In this document: one piece after another, positions 22,596-31,385 of the stretch | Position numbering within the stretch: position 1 is the stretch's first letter | How the letters are laid out: the number at the start of each line of letters is the position of its first letter | Origin: Shewanella sp. Choline-02u-19 | GTDB taxonomy: Bacteria > Pseudomonadota > Gammaproteobacteria > Enterobacterales > Shewanellaceae | Assembly: GCF_002836205.1 (NCBI RefSeq) | Contig: NZ_PJBE01000013.1 | Span: 62,001-126,000, forward strand | Length of the DNA: 64,000 bases | Direction: 5' to 3' | The notes under the pieces: generated by a model | What the model was told of the DNA's origin: nothing | The model's input: the letters and a program-made list of their open reading frames with translations, nothing else | Databases searched by the model: none | Made by a program: the position numbers and the translations under genes

Positions 22596-23650
22596 TGACT
22601 ACTATTCCAAAAATAATGAAGGGTATTCAGCTTGTTGGTCATGGTGGCCCAGAAATGCTCGAATACCGTGATGATATTCCTGTACCCACGCCCACTTCAA
22701 ATGAGGTACTGATCCGTGTCTCTGCTGCTGGTGTTAACAATACCGACATCAACACCAGAACTGCCTGGTACTCGAATAAGGATGGTTGTAGCTCTGATGT
22801 AGGCTGGTCTGGTACTGCGATGGTTTTTCCTCGTATTCAAGGTGCAGATGTCTGCGGTGCTATAGTCGCCGTAGGTGATAACGTCAGTAAAGAACGTATA
22901 GGTGAACGAGTTCTTATCGAACCTTGTCTTAGCGAAGCCCACGGTCAGCCACTTAACTCTCCTTGGTACTATGGCTCAGAATGTGATGGAGGTTTTGCTG
23001 AATATACTGTCGTCACAGCCAAGCATGCCTATGCAGTGAATAGCGCTCTTACTGATATCGAATTGGCTTCATTTCCTTGCTCTTATTCAACAGCAGAGAA
23101 TATGCTTACCAGAGCAAACGTCACCTCACATGATACAGTGTTGATATCTGGTGCCTCTGGCGGTGTTGGCTCAGCAGCCATTCAGCTTGCTAAAGCTCGC
23201 GGAGCGTATGTTATCGCTATTACCAGCCCAAGCAAAAACCAACAACTGCTGGATCTGGGAGCTGACCAAGTCATATCACGCGATGCTGACTTAATCGAGA
23301 ATCTAGGTGAAAACAGTATTGATGTCGTTATCGATCTCGTTGCTGGAAAGCAGTGGCCGCAGTTTTTACGATTGTTAAGACCAGGCAGCCGATATGCCGT
23401 GTCTGGTGCGATTGGAGGTGCCTTGGTTGAGTTGGATATCAGAACGCTGTATTTAAAAGATCTAAGCTTTTTCGGCTGCACAGTGCTTGAACCTGAAGTA
23501 TTCCGAAACTTAGTTAGCTATATCGAACAACGTAAAATTAACCCAATCATTGCACAAACTTTTCCACTGAAAGAGATAAATAAGGTTCAAGACATTTTCT
23601 TGAAAAAGAAACACGTAGGTAAAATTGTCCTAAAAGTATCAGAGCAATAA
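22592..23650 (+). CDS. MDR-superfamily (quinone/alcohol) oxidoreductase
   Basis: This 352-residue medium-chain dehydrogenase has the N-terminal GroES-like catalytic domain (LIRVSAAGVNNTDINTR, about residues 45-60) and the nucleotide-binding domain. The dinucleotide motif is SGASGGVGSAAIQLAK near residue 190. The substrate is unknown. The first ATG is at 22592 (GAGGAA 6 bp upstream); 22595 is also possible. It is co-transcribed with tetR by a four-base overlap, a common arrangement for detoxification of reactive electrophiles or quinones. Confidence 0.88.
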   Translation: MMTTIPKIMKGIQLVGHGGPEMLEYRDDIPVPTPTSNEVLIRVSAAGVNNTDINTRTAWYSNKDGCSSDVGWSGTAMVFPRIQGADVCGAIVAVGDNVSKERIGERVLIEPCLSEAHGQPLNSPWYYGSECDGGFAEYTVVTAKHAYAVNSALTDIELASFPCSYSTAENMLTRANVTSHDTVLISGASGGVGSAAIQLAKARGAYVIAITSPSKNQQLLDLGADQVISRDADLIENLGENSIDVVIDLVAGKQWPQFLRLLRPGSRYAVSGAIGGALVELDIRTLYLKDLSFFGCTVLEPEVFRNLVSYIEQRKINPIIAQTFPLKEINKVQDIFLKKKHVGKIVLKVSEQ

Positions 23651-24140
23651 CAACAAGTTATCAAAAGTTAGTGAGTGCATAAATGGCTTTGTATTGAATT
23701 TTCAGTTCAAGGCCTGTTATTAGCTAAGCTCAAGTTTTTTACTCTGGTATTCAATCTAACCAAAAAATGTTCTCGCTTTGCCTCGAAATCAAGCATCACT
23801 GTCCCAATCCCAAGTAGTGACTTCTGGTTATATGCTTTACCAGAGGTTATCCGTAAATCTTAGCGTAAGAATTTGTAGAGGATCTTCGCTAAATACAACG
23901 CCAGCGATGATATGGTGATTGTCAGCGACTCATTAATGAAACCTTGCTTTTTAGCTAAGAGAGGCTGGAGGGAACTTATGCGAAAAGGGCATAAAAATTA
24001 GGCTCTTCTAGCGTATGGTAAATAGCTAGCCTGAATTATTATCTGCCCGTATAATCGGCTAAAAATAGACTTTGTTAACGGTGCGTTAACATGAGTCGTA
24101 ACAATAGTGCCTACATCATAAAATCAAGGAACCTTGTTCC
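23651..24140. other. 490-bp non-coding stretch before the purine permease
   Basis: Short frames exist, the longest a 62-codon plus-strand frame from 23675, but none has a recognisable domain or ribosome site. A TATAAT at about 24049-24054 could be part of the permease promoter, without a clear -35. No PurR box was recognised. Confidence 0.35.
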
Positions 24141-25430
24141 ATGCTAGAAAAACTATTCAAACTGAAAGAAAATGAAACGTCATTAAAACAAGAGGTTATT
24201 GCCGGGTTAACCACTTTTTTAACCATGGCTTATATTATATTTGTTAACCCGATGATGTTAGCTGATGCAGGAATGGACCATGGTGCAGTGTTTGTGGCCA
24301 CCTGTTTAGCGGCCGCTATTGGCTGCTTGATTATGGGAATAGTGGCTAACTATCCGATCGCACTCGCGCCAGGAATGGGCTTAAACGCCTTTTTTACGTA
24401 CACCGTTGTTGGCGAAATGGGCTATTCGTGGGAAACCGCGTTAGGCGCTGTGTTTCTTTCGGGAGTCTGCTTTTTAGTCCTGTCACTTGTGCGTATTCGT
24501 GAGTGGATTGTGAACAGTATTCCTATGTCTTTGCGCTTAGGGATTGCGGCGGGTATCGGCTTGTTTTTAGCGCTAATTGGTTTGAAAAGTGCTGGGATTG
24601 TGGTGGCAAGCCCTGCAACATTGGTGACCATGGGCGATGTGACTGCATTTCCTGCGGTGATGGCAGTACTTGGGTTTTTCTTGATCATTGCCATGGTGCA
24701 TAGAGGGATGAAGTCTGCGGTCATTATTAGCATTTTAGCGGTGACTGGACTTGGGCTGTTATTTGGCGATGTGCAGTATCAAGGGGTGGTGGCTATGCCG
24801 CCCTCAATAATGCCTACCTTTATGAAGATGGATCTTTCGAGTGTGCTCGAAGTGAGTATGCTGTCGGTGGTATTCGCATTTCTATTTGTCGACCTGTTTG
24901 ATACTTCAGGCACGTTAATTGCTGTCGCGCAGCGTGGGGGGTTTTTAGATGACAAAGGTAAATTACCACGATTAAATAGAGCGCTAACGGCGGACAGTAC
25001 AGCGACTATTGCGGGGGCGATGCTCGGGACTTCTACCACCACCAGTTATATTGAAAGTACGGCGGGTGTGAGCGCGGGCGGCAGAACTGGCCTAACCGCG
25101 GTCGTGGTTGGTTTACTCTTTTTGGGGTCACTGTTTATTTCACCTCTTGCGGGGATGGTGCCTGCATACGCCACCGCCGGAACGTTATTCTATGTGGCCA
25201 TTTTAATGATGTCTGGACTGGTGCATGTCGAATGGGAAGATATTACCGAAGCAGCACCCGTAGTCGTGGTCTGTATTTTAATGCCACTGACGTTTTCAAT
25301 TGCTACCGGTATCGCCATGGGCTTTATCTCTTACGCTGTGATTAAGTTGATGAGCGGCCGCTATAAAGATTTAAGTGTTGGCGTGGTTATTTTAGCAGCG
25401 CTGTTTGTGGCTAAGTTTATGTATGGCTAA
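24141..25430 (+). CDS. NCS2-type guanine/hypoxanthine permease (AzgA/PbuG family)
   Basis: This 429-residue polytopic membrane protein has the AzgA-branch motifs near the N-terminus: AGLTTFLTMAYIIFVNP and ALAPGMGLNAFFTYTVV, with DLFDTSGTLIAVA near residue 252 and SYIESTAGVSAGGRTGLTAV near 297. The family takes up purine bases (hypoxanthine, guanine, adenine) with protons. About 12-14 helices are expected. It is transcribed alone and followed by a terminator. AAGGAAC precedes the ATG. Confidence 0.92.
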   Translation: MLEKLFKLKENETSLKQEVIAGLTTFLTMAYIIFVNPMMLADAGMDHGAVFVATCLAAAIGCLIMGIVANYPIALAPGMGLNAFFTYTVVGEMGYSWETALGAVFLSGVCFLVLSLVRIREWIVNSIPMSLRLGIAAGIGLFLALIGLKSAGIVVASPATLVTMGDVTAFPAVMAVLGFFLIIAMVHRGMKSAVIISILAVTGLGLLFGDVQYQGVVAMPPSIMPTFMKMDLSSVLEVSMLSVVFAFLFVDLFDTSGTLIAVAQRGGFLDDKGKLPRLNRALTADSTATIAGAMLGTSTTTSYIESTAGVSAGGRTGLTAVVVGLLFLGSLFISPLAGMVPAYATAGTLFYVAILMMSGLVHVEWEDITEAAPVVVVCILMPLTFSIATGIAMGFISYAVIKLMSGRYKDLSVGVVILAALFVAKFMYG

Positions 25431-25477
25431 GAGTCACGGAAGCTGAAGAGTGACTGCCATTTGACACGATAAATGAT

Positions 25478-25503
25478 AAAGCCACCTTGTGTGGCTTTTT
25501 TTT
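25478..25503 (+). terminator. Rho-independent terminator after the permease
   Basis: AAAGCCAC-CTTGT-GTGGCTTT followed by more T. Confidence 0.88.
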
Positions 25504-25671
25504 GCCTGCTTTAAAGTTTACGCCTCTTTGCTAATCGCTTTCCCTAGGGTTAACATTAATGCCATGACTTAATGGCTATCTACTGAGTTCGGTATAGGTT
25601 GTCTCATAAATTATTTATATCGTTAATAAATGATTTTTGAAAGTTGGACTTTGACCTTACACTCACAGAGA

Positions 25672-25699
25672 GATCTCAAGCAAAATTTGAATTGAGATC
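25672..25699. promoter_or_regulatory. Inverted repeat upstream of the histidine kinase gene
   Basis: GATCTCAA (25672-25679) and TTGAGATC (25692-25699) form a perfect 8-bp inverted repeat with a 12-nt centre, 50 bp before the kinase start. It is a candidate operator; no regulator is assigned. The remainder of the 319-bp gap (25431-25749) holds the permease terminator and nothing else recognised. Confidence 0.4.
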
Positions 25700-25749
25700 C
25701 TGCCTATCTTGCTATTGAATGCCAACAATGACTCATTGGAATACTTATC

Positions 25750-27426
25750 ATGTCGTTGATTTTACTTTTAACCCAACAGATGTGCCTTTATCTGGTGATG
25801 GTTTATCTTGTCAGTAAGACCCCTTTATTCAAGTTTTTTGCAGAAGCTGCAACCCGCTTGCCTCACAAAATATTCATCTACCTGATTTTTTCAGGTTTTT
25901 GCATCATGGCAACCTACTTTGGTGAGCAGACAAACGATGCTATTGCCAACACCCGTGCTATGGGAGCCGTCTTAGGCGGACTTTTAGGCGGTCCAGTGAC
26001 AGGCTTTTTAGTCGGACTTACCGGAGGATTACACCGCTACAGCCTAGGAGGTTTTACCGATGTGGCCTGCGCAATTTCTACGACTCTAGAAGGGTTTTCA
26101 GCGGGCATAATTAGTCTCTATTTACGTCGGCAAGATAAAAGTGAACTGATTTACGCCCCTTTGTTGGTCTGCCTAGTTACTTTTTGTGCCGAAATGCTGC
26201 AGATGGGAGTGATTTTACTCGTCGCTCAACCTTTTGATGATGCATGGGCACTGGTCAAACAGATAGCCTTACCAATGCTCTTAGTCAACTCTATTGGTGC
26301 AGCCCTATTTATGAGTATGGTAAGAGATCAAAAAACCATGTTCGACAAACTCTCATCTACATTCTCAACTCAAGCTTTAAAAATAGCCGAGCGAAGCGTC
26401 GGGGTGTTATTGAAGGGGGTCAATCAAGAAAGCAGTGCTCAGGTAGCCCAAATAATCATTGAAGAAACCCATGTAGGAGCGGTTGCGATAACCGATAGAG
26501 AGCGCCTGTTGGCCTTTGTCGGGACCGGCGCCGACCATCATATTCCTGGTACTCCGATATCATCGAAAATAACTCAAGATGCCATTGATAATAATTGTGT
26601 CATGTTTGCCGATGGGGTCAATACGGCTTACTCCTGTTCTGTCTCGCCACAATGTAGACTGGGCTCCAGCTTAGTGATCCCGCTTCGTTATGAAAATGAG
26701 GTCATTGGAACCATTAAACTTTACGAGCCAAAGAATAAGCTGTTTCTTAACATTAACCGCACACTGGGTGAAGGAATTGGTCGATTATTGTCGAACCAAA
26801 TCTTATTTGGTCACTTCGAACGTCAACAAAATCTGCTCACTCAAGCAGAGCTGAAGTTATTACAGGCTCAAGTTAATCCTCACTTTCTCTTCAATGCGCT
26901 CAATACCATTGCCGCCATCACAAAAAGAGATCCCTTAAAGGCAAGGCAGTTGATCCAACAATTATCTCAATTTTTAAGAATTAACCTCAAACGCACCACT
27001 GGACTGGTGACTCTTGCTGACGAACTTGAGCATATAGATTCATATCTGACCATTGAAAAAGCACGCTTTATCGATAAGCTAAACGTTGAGATAGATATCC
27101 CTGAACTGTTACTCCCTTTTCGCCTTCCCGCATTTACGTTACAACCCATCATTGAAAATGCAGTTAAGCATGGTACCAGCCATATGCTAGAACGGGGTCT
27201 TATAAGCGTTACTGGCAAGATCCGCGATGATTTATTAATATTAGAGGTAATCGATAATGCAGGGCTATACCAGTTAGATAACAATTCGGAGGGGCTGGGG
27301 ATGAATTTGGTTCATAAACGAATTCAAAATCAGTTTGGATCTGAATTTGGTATAGATGTCGATTGTCGCAAAGATGAATACACCAGAGTCAGTATTAAGC
27401 TACCATATACGGAAACCGAAACGTGA
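25750..27426 (+). CDS. btsS: LytS/BtsS-type sensor histidine kinase
   Basis: This 558-residue kinase has an N-terminal 5TM-LYT membrane domain (about residues 1-200, with AVLGGLLGGPVTGFLVGLTGGLHR). A GAF domain follows (about 220-355), then the His_kinase domain. The phosphoacceptor is H378 in VNPHFLFNALNTI, and the ATPase domain shows IIENAVKHG and GLGMNLVHKR. E. coli BtsS, with the same layout, senses external pyruvate. The gene overlaps the response-regulator gene by four bases. The CstA-type transporter downstream supports a pyruvate/peptide-uptake role. Confidence 0.9.
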   Translation: MSLILLLTQQMCLYLVMVYLVSKTPLFKFFAEAATRLPHKIFIYLIFSGFCIMATYFGEQTNDAIANTRAMGAVLGGLLGGPVTGFLVGLTGGLHRYSLGGFTDVACAISTTLEGFSAGIISLYLRRQDKSELIYAPLLVCLVTFCAEMLQMGVILLVAQPFDDAWALVKQIALPMLLVNSIGAALFMSMVRDQKTMFDKLSSTFSTQALKIAERSVGVLLKGVNQESSAQVAQIIIEETHVGAVAITDRERLLAFVGTGADHHIPGTPISSKITQDAIDNNCVMFADGVNTAYSCSVSPQCRLGSSLVIPLRYENEVIGTIKLYEPKNKLFLNINRTLGEGIGRLLSNQILFGHFERQQNLLTQAELKLLQAQVNPHFLFNALNTIAAITKRDPLKARQLIQQLSQFLRINLKRTTGLVTLADELEHIDSYLTIEKARFIDKLNVEIDIPELLLPFRLPAFTLQPIIENAVKHGTSHMLERGLISVTGKIRDDLLILEVIDNAGLYQLDNNSEGLGMNLVHKRIQNQFGSEFGIDVDCRKDEYTRVSIKLPYTETET

Positions 27427-28133
27427 TCACATCACTTATTATCGATGATGAGCATTATGCTCGAGAAGAGTTAGCCGACCTACTGAGTGAAAACTCAGAT
27501 ATAGAGATCATCGGCCAATGCAGTAATGCTATCGAAGCATTGCAGATGATCACAAAGCTTAAGCCGCAGTTGATTTTTCTGGACATTCAAATGCCAAGGA
27601 TCAGCGGTATTGAACTCATTGGCATGCTTGATCCCGACATCATGCCACGTATTGTTTTCGTAACCGCTTACGATGAATTTGCCATCAAGGCCTTCGATAA
27701 TCACGCCTTCGATTATCTGTTAAAACCCATCGATGAAAAAAGGCTTCAACAGACATTAAATCGAGTCAGAAAAGATCTTAAACCAAGATCCGTCAGTATT
27801 CTTACACCTGAGCAGCTAACTCATCTGCCTTGCTATAGCGGCTGTAAGCTTAAGGTGATATCGATTAAAGAGGTAGAGTTTGTATTTAGCGATCTCTGTG
27901 GTGTTAATGTTGCAACTGATAAGGAGCAAGTACATACACATTTGACCTTAAAAGTACTGGAAGAAAAAACCTCATTAATCAAATGTCATCGACAGTACCT
28001 GATAAGCCCTGAAGCAATATCTGAAATAGAGATCCAGGAAACCGGAGCCGAAGTTACGACAGTCTCAGGCGCTAAAGTGCCTGTTTCAAGGCGTTACTTA
28101 AAACCACTGAAGCAGATATTCGGTTTTCTATAG
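27423..28133 (+). CDS. btsR: LytTR-family response regulator (BtsR-like)
   Basis: This 236-residue protein has a receiver domain (about 1-115) with D54 in LIFLDIQMPRISG and the acidic pair D8/D9. A C-terminal LytTR DNA-binding domain follows (about 130-236), with IKCHRQYLIS and VPVSRRYLKPLK. It matches E. coli BtsR (YehT) closely along its length. LytTR proteins bind direct repeats about two turns apart. Three such repeats of BtsR type occur 140-190 bp downstream of this gene, before the transporter gene. Confidence 0.93.
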   Translation: MITSLIIDDEHYAREELADLLSENSDIEIIGQCSNAIEALQMITKLKPQLIFLDIQMPRISGIELIGMLDPDIMPRIVFVTAYDEFAIKAFDNHAFDYLLKPIDEKRLQQTLNRVRKDLKPRSVSILTPEQLTHLPCYSGCKLKVISIKEVEFVFSDLCGVNVATDKEQVHTHLTLKVLEEKTSLIKCHRQYLISPEAISEIEIQETGAEVTTVSGAKVPVSRRYLKPLKQIFGFL

Positions 28134-28271
28134 TCTGTTGGGTTTTTTAGCCGAATCGTATGATTGAAACGTTTGTCGAAAGCAACGATCGCAGCTGGCG
28201 CTTATTAAGCTCAGCTTTTAGGTGGTTTAACATTTAGGCAGAAAAAAGCGTCAGTTCTGTAACAAGCCAAA

Positions 28272-28321
28272 ACCACTCAGGGTCAATATAAAACCGTTAA
28301 CCCTCTCCATTTGACCACTCA
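28272..28321 (+). promoter_or_regulatory. Three direct repeats of BtsR type upstream of the transporter
   Basis: ACCACTCA (28272-28279), ACCGTTAA (28293-28300) and ACCACTCA (28314-28321) are separated by exactly 13 bp each. The E. coli BtsR site is described as two ACC(G/A)CT(C/T)A repeats with a 13-bp spacer. The outer two copies match fully and the middle one at 6 of 8 positions. Confidence 0.75.
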
Positions 28322-28391
28322 CCTGATTCCCCATTTTCTAAATGACAAACCTCTTTACACTGACTGCAATTCAAAATGGGGGAGTGTAATT

Positions 28392-29828
28392 ATGATGTGG
28401 TTTCTAATGTGTGTCGGCCTACTTATCGGCGGATATTTTATCTATGGGGCTTTCGTAGAGAAGGTCTTTGGTATCAATGCTCAACGCCAAACACCGGCAT
28501 TTACTAAAACAGACGGTGTTGATTTCGTGCCAATGTCTAAGGGTAAGGTCTACCTTATTCAACTGCTCAATATCGCAGGTGTGGGACCGATATTTGGCCC
28601 TATTCTCGGTGCTCTTTATGGCCCAGCTGCCATGTTATGGATTGTTTTTGGTTGTATTTTTGCTGGTGCCGTTCATGACTACTTCTCGGGTATGTTATCT
28701 GTTCGCAATAACGGCCAGTCAGTACCAAACCTGGCGGGTAAATATTTAGGTAAAGGTGCTAAGCACTTTATGAATGTATTTGCCATCATCCTATTATTGC
28801 TTGTCGGTGTGGTATTTATTTCAGCGCCTGCTGGACTACTAGGAAAGCTTACCGGTTGGGACGTATCAATCTTCCTCGGTGTTATTTTTGCTTACTATCT
28901 TATCGCTACGATTGTCCCTGTCGATAAGATTATCGGTAGACTCTATCCATTCTTCGGTGCGCTGCTGCTCTTTATGTCAATCGGCCTGACGATTGCCATC
29001 ATGGTCTCGAGTGAATACACATTATTACCTGGCTTCGAAGCCAGTGATTTTCTGACTAACCTTAATCCCAATGATATGCCTTTGTGGCCTGCATTGTTTA
29101 TTACTATTGCCTGTGGTGCGGTATCTGGCTTCCATGCGACTCAGTCTCCTTTAATGGCTCGTTGTGTAGAAAGTGAAACTAACGGTCGCTTTGTTTTCTT
29201 CGGCGCTATGATCGGTGAGGGTGTCATTGCGCTTATCTGGTGTGCTATTGCTCTCTCTTTCTTTGGTGGTGTTGAAGGCCTTAACGAAGGGATGGCGGGT
29301 AACCCAGCAAACGTTGTATATGAAGCATCAACTGGGCTTCTAGGCACTGTGGGTGGCTTTATGGCAATCTTGGGCGTTATTGTTCTGCCAATTACCTCTG
29401 GCGATACAGCCTTTCGTTCGGCTCGTTTAATCTTGGCTGAATTTTTCAAGATCCCACAGACTGAATTACCTAAGCGTTTAATGCTAGCCGTCCCCCTATT
29501 CATCATGGGTGCAATTCTGACTCAAGTTGACTTCGGTGTTATCTGGCGTTACTTCGGTGTCGCAAACCAAACGACTGCGGTCATGATGCTATGGACTGCC
29601 TCTGCATACTTGCTGCGACACAACAAGTTCCACTGGATCTGTACGGCACCGGCCATGTTCATGACGACGGTAGTGATTAGCTTCCTGTTGAGCTCACACA
29701 CCTTAGGTGCAGGGCTGCCTATCACTATTTCAACCATCGCGGGACTTGTCTCTACAGCTGTCATTACCTCATTGGTGATGATTAAGACAAAGGGCAAAGG
29801 TGATGAAGGAGTCATCGAAGAAGCTTAA
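28392..29828 (+). CDS. CstA/BtsT-family carbon starvation transporter
   Basis: This 478-residue polytopic membrane protein belongs to the CstA family, whose E. coli members CstA and BtsT move pyruvate and peptides with protons. Recognisable segments are QLLNIAGVGPIFGPILGALYGP, AVHDYFSGMLSVRNNG and SGFHATQSPLMARC; ITSGDTAFRSARLI is near residue 335. The start is placed at the ATG at 28392, with GGGGGAG 7 bp upstream; the frame is open upstream to 28311, but that segment would run through the regulator repeats. It is shorter than E. coli BtsT (about 716 residues). It is probably induced by the BtsSR-like system next door. Confidence 0.9.
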   Translation: MMWFLMCVGLLIGGYFIYGAFVEKVFGINAQRQTPAFTKTDGVDFVPMSKGKVYLIQLLNIAGVGPIFGPILGALYGPAAMLWIVFGCIFAGAVHDYFSGMLSVRNNGQSVPNLAGKYLGKGAKHFMNVFAIILLLLVGVVFISAPAGLLGKLTGWDVSIFLGVIFAYYLIATIVPVDKIIGRLYPFFGALLLFMSIGLTIAIMVSSEYTLLPGFEASDFLTNLNPNDMPLWPALFITIACGAVSGFHATQSPLMARCVESETNGRFVFFGAMIGEGVIALIWCAIALSFFGGVEGLNEGMAGNPANVVYEASTGLLGTVGGFMAILGVIVLPITSGDTAFRSARLILAEFFKIPQTELPKRLMLAVPLFIMGAILTQVDFGVIWRYFGVANQTTAVMMLWTASAYLLRHNKFHWICTAPAMFMTTVVISFLLSSHTLGAGLPITISTIAGLVSTAVITSLVMIKTKGKGDEGVIEEA

Positions 29829-29932
29829 CATTTACCCGTTTAGCTGAGTCCATTAGAAAGTCAGTCATGTGACTGTAATGCCGTTCATTTAATGATTTAT
29901 CGAGCGGTTGACTGATCTTCTAGATGCTTAAG

Positions 29933-29967
29933 AATCCGAGTCCTATCTCTAGGTCTCGGATTTTTTT
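29933..29967 (+). terminator. Rho-independent terminator after the transporter
   Basis: The stem AATCCGAG/CTCGGATT encloses an inner stem CCTA-TCTC-TAGG and is followed by seven T. Confidence 0.85.
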
Positions 29968-30019
29968 ATGCTTCTTTAGCTCATGATATGAGCTTTGACG
30001 AACTCGGTATTTCCCTCGG

Positions 30020-30235
30020 ATGGTCAATCGTCTGCCTCAAGATAGGCCAGAAATAAAAATGCCAATAAGTTTAATCGCACTATGCGTGGCTTTTTTGCCA
30101 GCTTTAACATTTACGTCTCTTTTGGCCATATATGGCAGGTTAAATACCAATAATATGAGATATATCCAATTCATCTTATTTATTTACGGCTCTTTGTGGG
30201 TACTCACTACCAATTCAAACCGAGATTGGGTATAA
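30020..30235 (+). CDS. Possible small membrane protein (71 aa)
   Basis: The frame has two hydrophobic stretches, roughly residues 14-37 (MPISLIALCVAFLPALTFTS) and 47-62 (YIQFILFIYGSLWVLT), and ends 31 bp before proB. An alternative start at 30059 begins with the first helix. Neither start has a good ribosome site and I recognise no family. It is kept because the two-helix pattern is regular and the gap would otherwise be empty. Confidence 0.35.
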   Translation: MVNRLPQDRPEIKMPISLIALCVAFLPALTFTSLLAIYGRLNTNNMRYIQFILFIYGSLWVLTTNSNRDWV

Positions 30236-30266
30236 GGTTTATTCAATGCATTTTAGCTAGATAATA

Positions 30267-31385
30267 ATGAACTTAAGTGAGATTGCTTATCGCCGTGTGG
30301 TGGTAAAACTGGGAACGAGTGTGCTGACCTCGGGCAGCCGTAAGTTAGACAAAGCACATTTAGTTGAACTTGCACGTCAAATGGCCAGTTTGATGAAGTC
30401 TGGTGTCGAGGTTGTACTGTGTACATCTGGTGCTATCGCCGCAGGAAGAGAACACTTAGGTTACCCCGAACTCCCCGATACCATCGCGAGTAAGCAATTA
30501 TTGGCAGCCGTTGGCCAAAGCCAATTGATCCTTGCATGGTCTCAGTTATTCAGTATTTATGGTTTACACGTTGGCCAACTGCTATTGACCCGAGCAGATC
30601 TGCACGACAGGGAGCGCTACCTTAATGCAAGAGACTCGTTAAATGCACTGTTAGCCCATGGCATAATCCCGATCATCAATGAAAATGATGCCGTCGCAAC
30701 CGCTGAAATTAAAGTCGGTGATAACGATAATCTATCGGCCAGAGCAGCTTTGCTTTGTGATGCCGACATACTTATTTTATTGACTGACCAAAAAGGGTTG
30801 TTTGACGCAGATCCTCGCAAAGACCCCAATGCAAAGTTAATCACGCAAGTTGATACTATCGATGACAGCCTGCGCATGCTTGCTGGTGGAGCGGTCTCCG
30901 GGCTTGGTACGGGCGGAATGGCGACTAAGCTAGAAGCGGCAGATATTGCAAGGCGAGCAGGCGTTGAGGTGGTGATTGCGTCGGGACATCATAAAGATGT
31001 TATTCAAAAAGTGGTGTGTTCAATCCCCGTGGGTACCCATTTTACCGCCTTAGAAAATCCATTAGAAAGTCGCAAGCAATGGATCCTTGCGGGCCCCGCT
31101 ACGCGTGGACAATTGATACTGGATCCCGGTGCGGTGGAAGCGGTCACTCATAAAGGCAGAAGCCTGCTGTCTAAGGGCATTACTGGCATAAAAGGGCAGT
31201 TCCAACGAGGCGATACTGTTGAGCTTACTGATACCAGCGGTAAAGTCTGCGCGAAAGGGATGAGTCGATATAGTGCTAAAGATCTAAGCCTGATAGCGGG
31301 CAAACATTCAGATAGCATCGAGTCGGTGCTCGGTTATGATTACGGTGATGCAGTGGTTCATCGCAACGATATGGTGGTGTTATGA
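30267..31385 (+). CDS. proB: Glutamate 5-kinase
   Basis: ProB phosphorylates glutamate to glutamyl 5-phosphate, the first and feedback-inhibited step of proline synthesis. The 372-residue protein has the amino-acid kinase domain (VVVKLGTSVLTSG at about 10-22, SGAIAAGREHLGY, NENDAVAT, LLTDQKGLFDADPR, GTGGMATKLEAA) and a C-terminal PUA domain from about residue 280. The length is normal. The stop overlaps the proA start by four bases. Confidence 0.97.
   Translation: MNLSEIAYRRVVVKLGTSVLTSGSRKLDKAHLVELARQMASLMKSGVEVVLCTSGAIAAGREHLGYPELPDTIASKQLLAAVGQSQLILAWSQLFSIYGLHVGQLLLTRADLHDRERYLNARDSLNALLAHGIIPIINENDAVATAEIKVGDNDNLSARAALLCDADILILLTDQKGLFDADPRKDPNAKLITQVDTIDDSLRMLAGGAVSGLGTGGMATKLEAADIARRAGVEVVIASGHHKDVIQKVVCSIPVGTHFTALENPLESRKQWILAGPATRGQLILDPGAVEAVTHKGRSLLSKGITGIKGQFQRGDTVELTDTSGKVCAKGMSRYSAKDLSLIAGKHSDSIESVLGYDYGDAVVHRNDMVVL

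Noticed and set aside
23675..23863. 62-codon frame after the oxidoreductase
   Set aside because: It has no ribosome site, odd residue composition and no family recognised.
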